Source: Onishia taeanensis (GTDB lineage: Bacteria; Pseudomonadota; Gammaproteobacteria; Pseudomonadales; Halomonadaceae). From it: a DNA stretch of 64,000 nt. Positions 26,342-34,731 of this stretch are shown here, in pieces; position 1 is the stretch's first letter; the number at the start of each line of letters is the position of its first letter. A program made the translations under genes and the position numbers. The notes below the pieces were generated by a model that did not search any database, was not told the DNA's origin, and was given only the letters and a program-made list of their open reading frames with translations. The stretch covers positions 337,623 to 401,622 of the forward strand of contig NZ_JABVXC010000002.1 in NCBI RefSeq assembly GCF_013349955.1, written 5' to 3'.

Positions 26342-26943
26342 GACCAGCCATCCTCCTGGAGCGTAAAGGTGAAACAGCGTCCCTGGGCCTGGCCGACCAC
26401 TCCGTCCCAGAAATCGGCCGCCTCGAGGCGGCGACGCAGCTCGCGGATGGTACCGCCATGGCTGACCGCCAGCACGCGACGCTGCTGGCGATGGCGTGCC
26501 TCGGCGAGCACGTCATCGAGCCAGGCTGATAGCCGTGCCCAGAGATCATCCGCCGACTCCCCGCCGGGCGTGGCCAAACGGCCCTGGCTGTCGACCCAGG
26601 CCCGATAGTCGGGGTCGTCCTTGAGCGCGTCCCAGGTTTGGCCTTCATAGTCGCCGAAGTTCAGCTCGCGCAGCCTGGCATCGTAGCGCGGCGTATCAGG
26701 ATGGCCCTCCCACACCTTCGCAAGCGTCTGACGACAGCGAGCCAGATCACTGCAGTAGACGGCATCGAAATCGGTATCTGCCAGGTGGTCACGCAGCCGG
26801 TCCAGGTCTGGCTCGGCATCGGGCAACAGCAGCGGAATATCGCGGTGGCCCTGATAGCGACGCTGCTGGTTCCAACTCGTCAGACCATGGCGAACGACCA
26901 CCACGTCGAGGCAGCGGGTACCGTCCAGGTGAAAGTCGCTCAT
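26293..26943 (-). CDS. cobC: histidine phosphatase, probable alpha-ribazole phosphatase
   Basis: Branch-1 histidine phosphatase likely removing phosphate from alpha-ribazole-5'-phosphate or adenosylcobalamin-phosphate. It has 216 residues, with the catalytic RHG in VVVRHGLTSWN, a second Arg in CSDLARCRQT, the acid in RELNFGDYEGQTW and the second His in AVSHGGTI. It lies between cobS and the CobU-like gene in the cobalamin operon, which supports CobC over a general phosphoglycerate mutase. GAGGAGGAG precedes the ATG. A 32-bp piece of its 5' end is repeated at 26967-26998. Confidence 0.85.
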   Translation of the reverse strand: MSDFHLDGTRCLDVVVVRHGLTSWNQQRRYQGHRDIPLLLPDAEPDLDRLRDHLADTDFDAVYCSDLARCRQTLAKVWEGHPDTPRYDARLRELNFGDYEGQTWDALKDDPDYRAWVDSQGRLATPGGESADDLWARLSAWLDDVLAEARHRQQRRVLAVSHGGTIRELRRRLEAADFWDGVVGQAQGRCFTFTLQEDGWSCSSSSVVPAPAKATS

Positions 26944-26998
26944 CGACGCTCCTCCTCTTTACAAACCCAACTCGTCAGACCATGGCGAACGACCACCA
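26872..26998. repeat. 32-bp direct repeat linking cobC 5' end and cobS 3' end
   Basis: Positions 26872-26903 and 26967-26998 are identical, offset by 95 bp. The first copy encodes VVRHGLTSW at the catalytic start of cobC. The second lies over the cobS stop in another frame, so the last seven residues and stop of CobS come from the duplicated segment. Confidence 0.95.
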
Positions 26999-27733
26999 GC
27001 TCCAGGCGATCATCAACAACCATAATTCTCCCCCCTCGATGGCGGCGCCGACGATATCGCCATTGATGCCGCCGAAGGCCCGGCGCATCGCCAGGCCGTA
27101 GATGATGATAAAGCTCGCAAGGCCGCTCAGTAGCCAAGCCATGCTGGGTATGATGACCAGCGCGGCCAGCGGCAGCAGCGCCGCCAGGGCGATATCCCGC
27201 AAACCGAGACTCTGCTGCCAGGCATGTGCCAGGCCCTCGGGCCGTGCCGCCGGCACCCACACCAGCAAGCCGACGCCGCCCAGCCGCCCCAGGGCGGCAA
27301 CGGACACCAGCCACCAGGGGCTGGCGCCTGCCTCGAGCAGCGCCCATAGCAACATGGCCTTCCAGGCCAGATGGAAGACCAGCGCCAATATGGCGAAGCT
27401 GCCCACCTGGGAATCCTTCATGATCGCCCAGCGCCGCTCCAGCGGCGCATTGCTGCCCAGGGCATCGGCCAGGTCCATCAAGCCATCCAGGTGCAGGCCA
27501 CCGGAGAGCGCCACCCAGAGACTCAGCAGCATCAGGGCCAGCATGGGGGTGGGCAGCAGCGGCTGCAGTAGTATACCGGCCCCGCCCACCAGGGTGCCGA
27601 GTAGCGCCCCCACCAGCGGATAGGCCCGTGCCGCCCAGCGCCTGGTGCCAGATGTCCAGGGGCAGGCCACGGGTACCGGTATCCGGGTCAGAAACTGAAT
27701 CGCTAGCAGTACGCCGTAGATAGCGTCCTTCAT
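26975..27733 (-). CDS. cobS: adenosylcobinamide-GDP ribazoletransferase CobS
   Basis: Joins alpha-ribazole(-phosphate) to adenosylcobinamide-GDP in the inner membrane. It has 252 residues, with several membrane helices, the signature FLTRIPVPV near the N-terminus and the active-site region GGLHLDGLMDLADALGS. The ATG overlaps the cobU stop (ATGA). The C-terminal tail, ending WWSFAMV, is encoded by a copied piece of cobC rather than native sequence. Confidence 0.93.
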   Translation of the reverse strand: MKDAIYGVLLAIQFLTRIPVPVACPWTSGTRRWAARAYPLVGALLGTLVGGAGILLQPLLPTPMLALMLLSLWVALSGGLHLDGLMDLADALGSNAPLERRWAIMKDSQVGSFAILALVFHLAWKAMLLWALLEAGASPWWLVSVAALGRLGGVGLLVWVPAARPEGLAHAWQQSLGLRDIALAALLPLAALVIIPSMAWLLSGLASFIIIYGLAMRRAFGGINGDIVGAAIEGGELWLLMIAWSWWSFAMV

Positions 27734-28320
27734 GAGGCTTCTCCCTTGCCGTCATGGTGTGGCTTGCCGTCAACCAGGGTCTTGGCGCAGGCTGAGCCCT
27801 TCCAATCGATCGAGCAGCCGGCCACCACCTCGATCACCCGGTCAGCCTGATGGGCCAGATCGCGGTGCAGGCGCTGCAGAAAAACCAGGTAGCGCCAGAC
27901 CATCTCGTCTCGCGGCGGCAGGTCCTCGTTGAGGTCGTTGGAGACCACCACCAGCGTTATCTCGCGACGGCGCGCCGTGTCGACCAGCTGACGAAGCATC
28001 CGGCGCCCGGCTTCTTCCTCAAGCCCGGCCTCGAACATCACTTGGCTGGCCCACAGCGTCAGGCAGTCGAGCAGCACGCTGCTGCCGACCGGCACATGGT
28101 CCAGCGCATCGGCTATTTCCAGTGGCGCTTCCAGGGTCAGCCAGTCCTCGCCGCGATCGCGACGATGCCGCGCGATCCTGGCGGCCATTTCATCGTCGCT
28201 AACCCGGGCCGTGGCCAGATACACCAGGCCGCCGGGCTCTGGCGAGCGCCAGGCCCGAGCCAGCGTCTCAGCCACTGCACTCTTACCGCAGCGGGCACCA
28301 CCGGAGACAAAGGCGATCAT
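27730..28320 (-). CDS. cobU: adenosylcobinamide kinase/guanylyltransferase CobU
   Basis: Phosphorylates adenosylcobinamide and adds GMP. It has 196 residues with a true P-loop GGARCGKS, followed by VYLATARVSDDEMAARI with the HRRDR stretch and LLDCLTLWASQ. The ATG at 28320 follows GGAGG and overlaps the cobD stop. The C-terminus is unusual: instead of the common GMGIVPE...LNQ run it ends WKGSACAKTLVDGKPHHDGKGEAS. The usual run is found in the small paralogue at 25895-26341. Confidence 0.9.
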   Translation of the reverse strand: MIAFVSGGARCGKSAVAETLARAWRSPEPGGLVYLATARVSDDEMAARIARHRRDRGEDWLTLEAPLEIADALDHVPVGSSVLLDCLTLWASQVMFEAGLEEEAGRRMLRQLVDTARRREITLVVVSNDLNEDLPPRDEMVWRYLVFLQRLHRDLAHQADRVIEVVAGCSIDWKGSACAKTLVDGKPHHDGKGEAS

Positions 28321-29414
28321 GCTTGCCTCCAGGCGGCCAGCGCCTCGAGCAAGCACGCATTGTCCGTGCTGTCGCGCAGCGCCAGGCGCAGCCAGCGGCC
28401 ATCGAGGCCGACAAAGTTATGGGTATGCCGGGCGAGCAGGCCACGGCGCAGCAGGAAGGCAAACAACGCTTCTGCCTCGGCGGCATCTCGGCCGTCCAGC
28501 AGCATGAAGTTGGCCTGCGTCGCCGGCACCCTATAGCCCAGCGCGCGCACCGCATTGGGCACGCCAGGACGCACACCGGCAAGCCAGGTGCGCGTGCGGG
28601 AGAGGTAGTCGGCGTCGGCCAACAGTGGCGCGACAAGCCCCAGCGCCAGGGCATTGACGCTCCAGGGCATCTGCAGGTCACGGGCACCTTGCACCAGCGA
28701 GGGCGAGCCAAGCATGTAGCCAAGTCGCAGGCCCGGCAGGTCATAGAGTTTGGTCAGCGAGCGCAGCAGTACCAGGTTGGGAGCCGACGCCAGCAAGGGC
28801 GTGAGAGCTTGCTCGTCGCTGAAATCGATGAAGGCCTCATCGACCACTAACGTCGTGCCCGTCTCAAGGCCTCGCGCCAGCAGACGCTCAATGGTCTCGG
28901 CCGCCACCATGGTACCGGTGGGATTATTGGGGCGGCACAGAAAGAGCAGCGCGGCAGGACGTGTCGTACCCGCCATGGCCCGCTCGGCCGCGTCGACGTC
29001 GAGCTCGAACGACTCGCCTCGCAGCCTAAGCGACTCGACCGAAAGACCGTAATGGGCGCAGGCGAGGCGGTATTCGCTGAAGGTCGGCTCGATCACCAGC
29101 GCCCGGCCACCGGCGTGCAGGGCGGCGGCCAGATAAATGGCTTCGGCACCGCCGTTGGTCACCAGTACTTGCTCGGGCAGCACACCGTCGCGTTCGGCGA
29201 TGGCCCGGGCAGGCGTCTCGTCATCCGGATTCGGGTAGGCAGCAAGCCGGTCGGCGGCACCGCTCAGCCAGTCGCTCAGCCAGGCAGGCGGGCCCAAGGG
29301 ATTGAGATTGGCGCTGAAGTCGATCAGCGAATGATCCGCCGGCAGGCCGAACCGCGCCAGCAAGGCCGCCCGACGCCCACCGTGATCGGGCCAATTTGTG
29401 CTCCCCGGCGTCAT
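28317..29414 (-). CDS. cobD: threonine-phosphate decarboxylase
   Basis: PLP enzyme making (R)-1-aminopropan-2-ol phosphate, the linker of the nucleotide loop. It has 365 residues, class I/II aminotransferase fold: FSANLNPLGPP, VTNGGAEAIYLAA, LCRPNNPTGT, VDEAFIDFS and the PLP lysine in LRSLTKLYDLPGLRLGY. The ATG at 29414 overlaps the cbiB stop (ATGA) and has GGGAG 8 nt upstream. Pseudomonad literature calls the same gene cobC. Confidence 0.92.
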   Translation of the reverse strand: MTPGSTNWPDHGGRRAALLARFGLPADHSLIDFSANLNPLGPPAWLSDWLSGAADRLAAYPNPDDETPARAIAERDGVLPEQVLVTNGGAEAIYLAAALHAGGRALVIEPTFSEYRLACAHYGLSVESLRLRGESFELDVDAAERAMAGTTRPAALLFLCRPNNPTGTMVAAETIERLLARGLETGTTLVVDEAFIDFSDEQALTPLLASAPNLVLLRSLTKLYDLPGLRLGYMLGSPSLVQGARDLQMPWSVNALALGLVAPLLADADYLSRTRTWLAGVRPGVPNAVRALGYRVPATQANFMLLDGRDAAEAEALFAFLLRRGLLARHTHNFVGLDGRWLRLALRDSTDNACLLEALAAWRQA

Positions 29415-30427
29415 AACAGCCACTCCCGCATCAGCACCAGCGGTGCCGCCAGCAGCAGGAAGACCAGCCAGCCGCCGTGCATGTAACCAATCGCTCGCTC
29501 AATGTGGGCGACACTCAAGGCCTTATGGGGCGTACCCAGGGTAGCGCGCGGCGAGGGACGTCCGGCGTAGTGATTGAGGCCGCCAAGCTGCACCCCCATC
29601 AGGTTGGCTACCATGGCCTCTGGCCAGCCCGCATTGGGGCTGGGGTGCCGAGGCGCCTCGCGGCGAGTGCTTGCAAGGGCGCCGCGCCAACGGCTGCCGG
29701 GAATGGCCCATGCGGCCAGCCACAGCGACAGGGCGGTGATCCTTGCCGGTAGCCAGTTCGCCGCATCGTCGAGCCGCGCCGAAGCCCAGCCGAAGTCTTC
29801 CAAGCGCGGGCTGCGATAGCCAACCATGGAATCCAGGGTGTTGGTGGCCTTGTAGGCCAGCGCCAGCGGCGCACCGCCCAGCAGCGCCCAGAACAGCGGT
29901 GCAGTGATGCCATCCACGGTGTTCTCGGCCACGGTTTCCACCGCGCCCCGGGCGAGTTCGCTCTCATCAAGGCCGGTCGTGTCCCGGCCCACGATCATGG
30001 AAAGGGCGTTGCGGGCGGCCTGCATATCGCCCTGTGCCAGCGGCGCGGCCACCGCCCGCGCGGCGTCGGCAAGCCCCCGAGCCGCCAGCGTGGTGGCCAG
30101 CAACACAAGCTCCACGGCCACCGACAGCCAAGGGCTGACCCAGGCGAGCACGGCAAGGACACTCCAGGCGAGCGCCCAGGTGCCACCCACCACCAGCACC
30201 GCCAGCCACTGGCCGCGCCGCCGGCGATCGGCGCAAGTCCCGTGGTTCCAGGCTCGCTCGAGTCGAGCGATGACCCGGCCAATGCCAACGACCGGATGCG
30301 GTAGCCAGCGCGGGTCACCCAGCAACAGATCCAGCAACAGGGCGGCGCCGATCAGCGCCAGCAGCTCGATGGACAAAGGCGCCACGATCATTGATTCAGA
30401 CAGCATGGAACCGAATGCGTCTGGCAT
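29411..30427 (-). CDS. cbiB: adenosylcobinamide-phosphate synthase CbiB/CobD
   Basis: Membrane enzyme that attaches aminopropanol phosphate to adenosylcobyric acid. It has up to 338 residues, with DLLLGDPRWLPHPVVGIGR near the N-terminus, the helical GAVETVAENTVDGITAPLFWA segment, YKATNTLDSMVGYRSPR and a C-terminal membrane helix. The start is uncertain: ATG codons at 30427, 30406 and 30391 all lack a good ribosome site, and the first is taken because it is nearest to the cobT stop. Confidence 0.9.
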   Translation of the reverse strand: MPDAFGSMLSESMIVAPLSIELLALIGAALLLDLLLGDPRWLPHPVVGIGRVIARLERAWNHGTCADRRRRGQWLAVLVVGGTWALAWSVLAVLAWVSPWLSVAVELVLLATTLAARGLADAARAVAAPLAQGDMQAARNALSMIVGRDTTGLDESELARGAVETVAENTVDGITAPLFWALLGGAPLALAYKATNTLDSMVGYRSPRLEDFGWASARLDDAANWLPARITALSLWLAAWAIPGSRWRGALASTRREAPRHPSPNAGWPEAMVANLMGVQLGGLNHYAGRPSPRATLGTPHKALSVAHIERAIGYMHGGWLVFLLLAAPLVLMREWLL

Positions 30428-30451
30428 GGCATGAGGGTGAGGGGCATCGGA

Positions 30452-31501
30452 TCAGTGGGCCTCACGGTTATCGACGCCGGCATCGGCGAAGGTCGCCATC
30501 TCCGAGAGCATGGCGGCGGCCGACTCTAGCAGCGAGAACGCCAGGGCGGCACCACTGCCCTCTCCCAACCGCAGGGAGAAATCGAGCAGCGGATCGGCGT
30601 CCAGCGCAGCCAGGGCGCGATCATGGCCGGGCTCATGGGAACGATGAGCGAAGATCAGATAAGGACGCAGTGACGGATCGAGGCGACAGGCCGTCAGCGC
30701 GGCGACGGTGGCAATAAAGCCATCGACGAGAATCGGCAGGCGATGCGCGCCAGCGCCGAGGTAAGCCCCTACCATGGCAGCGATCTCGAGGCCCCCCAGG
30801 CGCGCGAGCACGTCCATGGGATCGTCGGGACCGGCCCCCCGAGCGACCAGGGCGGCCTCGATGACGGACTGTTTGTGGACCAGGGCATCGCCGGCCACAC
30901 CGGTGCCCGGCCCTACCAGCTCGGCCACCGGCACATCGATCAGTACGGCCAGCATGGCCGTGCTGGCGGTGGTATTGGCGATGCCCATTTCGCCGACGAT
31001 CAGGCAGCGACAGCCGGCCTTCGCGGCGCGCTCGGCGGCACGTCGACCGACCGCCATGGCCGCTTCGGTCTCCTGCTGGGTCATGGCGCTCTCTCGCGCC
31101 ATGTTGCGCGTTCCCGGACGCACCTTGTCATGCACGATGCCGGGGCCCGACAAGTCGCTCGCCACCCCGACATCGACCACCTCGAGCCGAGCGCCAATGC
31201 GTCGCGCAAAGACATTAATGGCCGCCCCACCGGCGACGAAGTTGGCGACCATCTGAGCGGTCACCGCCTGGGGAAAGGCGGAAACGCCCTCCTCTGCCAC
31301 GCCATGATCGGCAGCGAAGACCACCACCCCGGGCGGGCTGACGCGGGGAAAATCTTCCCCGGTCACGGCGGCCAGCGTCACCGCCAGGGACTCGAGACGC
31401 CCAAGGCTGCCGGGAGGCTTGGTGAGGGTGTCGAGGTAGCGGCCAACCCGCTTGGCACAGGCCGTGTCGAGATCAGGGATCAGTGGCGAAGAATCATTCA
31501 C
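30452..31501 (-). CDS. cobT: nicotinate-nucleotide--dimethylbenzimidazole phosphoribosyltransferase
   Basis: Makes alpha-ribazole phosphate from nicotinate mononucleotide and dimethylbenzimidazole. It has 349 residues. Recognisable segments are LTKPPGSLGRLE, VVVFAADHGVAEEGVSAFPQAVT, GEMGIANTTAST and the general-base glutamate region near LGEGSGAAL. It starts at GTG 31501, with GGAG 7 nt upstream. It is the first gene of the minus-strand cobalamin block. The 187 bp upstream, shared with the divergent 31689 gene, show no B12 box. Confidence 0.94.
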   Translation of the reverse strand: MNDSSPLIPDLDTACAKRVGRYLDTLTKPPGSLGRLESLAVTLAAVTGEDFPRVSPPGVVVFAADHGVAEEGVSAFPQAVTAQMVANFVAGGAAINVFARRIGARLEVVDVGVASDLSGPGIVHDKVRPGTRNMARESAMTQQETEAAMAVGRRAAERAAKAGCRCLIVGEMGIANTTASTAMLAVLIDVPVAELVGPGTGVAGDALVHKQSVIEAALVARGAGPDDPMDVLARLGGLEIAAMVGAYLGAGAHRLPILVDGFIATVAALTACRLDPSLRPYLIFAHRSHEPGHDRALAALDADPLLDFSLRLGEGSGAALAFSLLESAAAMLSEMATFADAGVDNREAH

Positions 31502-31688
31502 GAGACGTCTCCGGAGCTGCTTTTCAAGCCAGGTATCTTACCAGAGCCTCACTTGCGGAGCCTGGCCTGGCGACGCCGTGCGACAGACACTGACCTTTTC
31601 CCCCCCCGTCGGCCAGAGACTCGGCTAGCCTGAGAAAAGCACGCTCCAAGCAAAGGGTGCATGGGCGATAATCACAGAGGGCATAACG

Positions 31689-32153
31689 ATGCGCTTTCAT
31701 CAGGTAAAAGAGCTGGTGCGCTGGGCGGCGGATTATCACCAGCGCTTGGCGGAGTACTACGCCAAGCACGCCGGCGGCAATGTCAAAGAGCGAGTGCGCA
31801 TGGCCCTCGAGTATCTGGCCAATCATGAACGCACCCTGCAGGCAAACCTCGAGGATTACTTCACCGACGGCAGCGACCACCACGCCGTGCTGGACACCTG
31901 GTTCGACGACCCGGTCGACTTTCCCCACCTACCGGTTCTCGATCGGCTTCCCGAATGCATGGACTGCGACAGCGTGCAGGACGTGCTGGCCACCGCCCTG
32001 GCCACCCACAAGACGCTGCAGGATCTCTACCGGCACCGGGCCGACCGGGCCAGCATCGAGGAAGAGCGCGACTTCTTTACCGCCCTCGCCGCCGGGCACG
32101 ACGGCGAGGTGCGCCGCCTGGCCCGGGATATTCAGCGTCTCGAGGATTATTGA
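31689..32153 (+). CDS. hypothetical helical protein, ferritin-like character
   Basis: A 154-residue soluble protein, almost entirely helical, that I do not recognise by name. It has His/Glu-rich helices (AADYHQRLAEYYAKH, LEYLANHERTLQANLEDYF, RADRASIEEERDFFTALAAGHD) like small ferritin-like or rubrerythrin-like proteins, but metal ligands cannot be assigned with confidence. GAGGG lies 7 nt before the ATG. It diverges from cobT. Confidence 0.7.
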   Translation: MRFHQVKELVRWAADYHQRLAEYYAKHAGGNVKERVRMALEYLANHERTLQANLEDYFTDGSDHHAVLDTWFDDPVDFPHLPVLDRLPECMDCDSVQDVLATALATHKTLQDLYRHRADRASIEEERDFFTALAAGHDGEVRRLARDIQRLEDY

Positions 32154-32213
32154 TGGTTTACGCTGGACCTGCCTCACGTAGGATAAGCAGGCCATTCGCT
32201 GCCAGGAACGCCG

Positions 32214-32516
32214 ATGTCTCCAAGCCAGATCAGCAAGACCAAGACCAGCTTCTATCGCCGCCTCTATGTGGCCTACCTGATCGATCAGGGCATCGCCAGC
32301 GTGCCCGCCCTGACCGAGGCCACCGGTATGCCAAGGCGCACCGCTCAGGACACCCTCAACGCCCTGGCCGAGCTGGACATCGACTGCCGGTTCGAGCCCG
32401 AGCCAGGCGAGCGCCACAACATTGGCCGTTACGTGATTCATGACTGGGGCGCCATCAACCCCGAATGGATCGCTCGCCACCAGGCCGCCATCAAGGCAGC
32501 GCTGGGCTATCCATAA
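32214..32516 (+). CDS. winged-helix DNA-binding protein, small
   Basis: A 100-residue protein. Its core VAYLIDQGIASVPALTEATGMPRRTAQDTLNALAELDI is a typical helix-turn-helix with a recognition helix after TGMP, followed by a short beta wing (RFEPEPGERHNIGRYVI). AGGA precedes the ATG. It lies 60 bp after the helical protein and may be cotranscribed. Target unknown. Confidence 0.75.
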   Translation: MSPSQISKTKTSFYRRLYVAYLIDQGIASVPALTEATGMPRRTAQDTLNALAELDIDCRFEPEPGERHNIGRYVIHDWGAINPEWIARHQAAIKAALGYP

Positions 32517-32558
32517 GCGCCGCATCGAACCGCGGTCGCCAGCCGACTCGCGCGCGCT

Positions 32559-32603
32559 CTATTCCCACACTATCTATTCCCACACTTTCTATTCGCACAT
32601 TCT
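32559..32603. repeat. three 15-bp tandem units
   Basis: CTATTCCCACACTAT-like units at 32559, 32574 and 32589 fill the gap between two convergent genes and run up to the stop codon of the oxidoreductase at 32604. Confidence 0.85.
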
Positions 32604-33860
32604 CTAGAAACGATCCGCGCGAAAGGGTGCCATATCAATGGCCGGCGTCTCGCCGTCCATCAGCTCACCGAGCAGGCGCCCGGTCGTCGGCCCCAGCGTG
32701 AAGCCCTGATGGCCATGGCCGAAGGCAAACCACAGCCCCTTGTGTGACGGCGCCGGGCCGATCACCGGCTTCATATCCGAGGTGCAGGGACGGGCGCCCT
32801 TCCAGGGCGTGTCGTCGCGCCGGGCCCCCAGCGGCACCAGCTTGCGAGCCACCGCCTCGGCGGCATCCAACTGATCCAGGGCCGGCGCAGCATCCCGGTT
32901 CGCCAGCTCAGCCCCCGTGGTCAAGCGCACACCGGCGCGCATCGGTGCCAGCAGATAGCCGACCTCGGCATCCATGACCCAGTGATTGAGCGTACGCCCT
33001 TCCTGCAGGGCGTAATGCATGTGATAGCCGCGTTTGACGAACAACGGCAGCCGGTAGCCCAGGCGACTCAGCCAGTCGCCGGACCAGGGGCCCATCGCCA
33101 TCACTAGCTCAGCGGCCTCCAGAGAGCCAGCGTCGGTTTCCACCTTCCAGCCATCAGCGCTCTGTTCAACCGACTCGACGCTTGCCTTGACTACCTTGCC
33201 GCCCAGCGCCTTGAAAGCCTCGGCATAGGCCGCCACCAAGCCACCGGGATCGGCGACGGTCCAGCTGTCGCGCCACAGAATCGCGCCGACGATCTCATCG
33301 GACAGATCGGGCTCCTGTTCGGCGAGCGCTGCTCGGTCGAGCCGGTCGTACGTAAGGCCAAACCGTTTGGCCAGAGGGGCCACCTTGGCCAGACGCGCCT
33401 CGAAGGCCTCAGGGGTGCGATAGAGCTCCAGCCAGCCGTCGCGGCTGACCAGCGCATCCGCCCCGGCAGCCTCGATCATCGGCGCGTGCTCCTGAGTGGA
33501 CAGCGCGATCAGTGAGGCATATTCGGGCAGAATTCGCGCATAGGGGCCCGGCGCTGAATTCTGCCAATAGCGAAACAGCGAACCGGCCGATTCCAGCATG
33601 CCGCTGGGCCGGTAACGGATATCCACGCGCTGATTTGGCATCACCTGCATGAGGGTCTTGGCATCCCGCGGGAAGGCATAGGGCGCCACCGCTTCGCGCT
33701 GAATGATGCCGGCATTGCCAAACGAGGTCTCGTGGCCCGGCTCCCGGCGATCGACCAGCACCACCGAACGCCCCCGCTTGGCCAAGTGGTAGGCGATCGA
33801 TACACCGACCATGCCGGCCCCCAGGACGATGGTATCGCTGACATCAGGTTTCTTGGACAT
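32604..33860 (-). CDS. FAD-dependent amino-acid dehydrogenase (DadA-like)
   Basis: A 418-residue DAO-family flavoprotein, probably oxidising a D-amino acid and passing electrons to the respiratory chain. It has the N-terminal FAD motif TIVLGAGMVGVSIAYHLAKRG and the C-terminal DAO segment GPAPSHKGLWFAFGHGHQGFTLGPTTGRL. The ATG at 33860 is chosen since AGGAG would be too close to the GTG two codons before. Substrate (D-alanine, hydroxyproline or another) cannot be told. No alr or other dad gene is adjacent. Confidence 0.85.
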   Translation of the reverse strand: MSKKPDVSDTIVLGAGMVGVSIAYHLAKRGRSVVLVDRREPGHETSFGNAGIIQREAVAPYAFPRDAKTLMQVMPNQRVDIRYRPSGMLESAGSLFRYWQNSAPGPYARILPEYASLIALSTQEHAPMIEAAGADALVSRDGWLELYRTPEAFEARLAKVAPLAKRFGLTYDRLDRAALAEQEPDLSDEIVGAILWRDSWTVADPGGLVAAYAEAFKALGGKVVKASVESVEQSADGWKVETDAGSLEAAELVMAMGPWSGDWLSRLGYRLPLFVKRGYHMHYALQEGRTLNHWVMDAEVGYLLAPMRAGVRLTTGAELANRDAAPALDQLDAAEAVARKLVPLGARRDDTPWKGARPCTSDMKPVIGPAPSHKGLWFAFGHGHQGFTLGPTTGRLLGELMDGETPAIDMAPFRADRF

Positions 33861-34040
33861 GCGCACTCCTGACCTTGGGGGAAAACAACCGGCAATTACC
33901 GGACCTCCATTCTAGAGCATCTGCCGACGCATGCCATGCCGATCCAGGTTGGGCTCAGGGCCTCTGCTCCAGCTGGACGGCTGACGCCATGGCATGGCTC
34001 GCGTAAGCTTGGGTGCATTCACTTTCCCGCCGGAGCTCCC

Positions 34041-34640
34041 ATGACCGATCGCGATACGCGCCATCAGCAATCGATGCAGAAACTCAAGGCCCACGTCGAC
34101 GACAAGGTGGCCAACGCCACCGAGGAACGCGGCTTGCTGATGGTCTTCACCGGTAACGGCAAGGGCAAGACCACCGCCGCTTGGGGCACCGTGACCCGCG
34201 CACTGGGCTACGGCTACAAGGTCGGCGTTATCCAGTTCATCAAAGGGCTATGGGAATGCGGCGAGCGCGAGCGGCTTAACGACGACACCAACCTCGAGGT
34301 CGCGATCATGGCCACCGGCTTTACCTGGGACACCCAGAACCGGGAGAGCGATACTCAGGCCTGCCAGGAAGTCTGGCAAGAAGCCAGGCGCATGCTCGAG
34401 GACCCCGAGGTCTACCTGGTGGTGCTCGATGAGATCACCTACATGATGAAGTACGGCTACCTGGACAGCGCCGAGGTTATCTCTGCACTCGAGAACCGCC
34501 CGACAGAGCAGACGGTGATTATTACCGGCCGCAACGCCAACCGCGAGGTGGTTGCCATGGCCGATACAGTGACCGAAATGCAGGAGACTCGCCACGCCTT
34601 CAACGCAGGGCTGAAGGCACGCCGCGGCATCGATTTCTAG
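34041..34640 (+). CDS. btuR: corrinoid adenosyltransferase BtuR/CobO, copy 2
   Basis: A second cob(I)alamin adenosyltransferase with 199 residues. It resembles enteric BtuR more than the operon copy does: VANATEERGLLMVFTGNGKGKTTAAWGT, VIQFIKGLWECGERERL, LDEITYMMKYGYLD. CGGAG precedes the ATG at 34041. It stands outside the riboswitch operon, so it may serve constitutive adenosylation while copy 1 answers to B12 supply (inference). Confidence 0.92.
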   Translation: MTDRDTRHQQSMQKLKAHVDDKVANATEERGLLMVFTGNGKGKTTAAWGTVTRALGYGYKVGVIQFIKGLWECGERERLNDDTNLEVAIMATGFTWDTQNRESDTQACQEVWQEARRMLEDPEVYLVVLDEITYMMKYGYLDSAEVISALENRPTEQTVIITGRNANREVVAMADTVTEMQETRHAFNAGLKARRGIDF

Positions 34641-34731
34641 GCCACGAACTTTCTCACTGCCTACGGCTCACACATGATGACGCCTTCGCCTCACAGGCCG
34701 AGCTGGCCCCATGCGCAAATGGAGACGACCG

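Noticed and set aside
26940-27773. 277-codon frame over cobS that ends with a VVVRHGLTSW-like tail
   Set aside because: The tail comes from the 32-bp copy of cobC, and the rest is an out-of-frame reading of cobS. Not a fused phosphatase gene.
31502-31688. Second cobalamin riboswitch upstream of cobT
   Set aside because: No B12 box, GCCACTG or GGGAAGG element is visible in either orientation.
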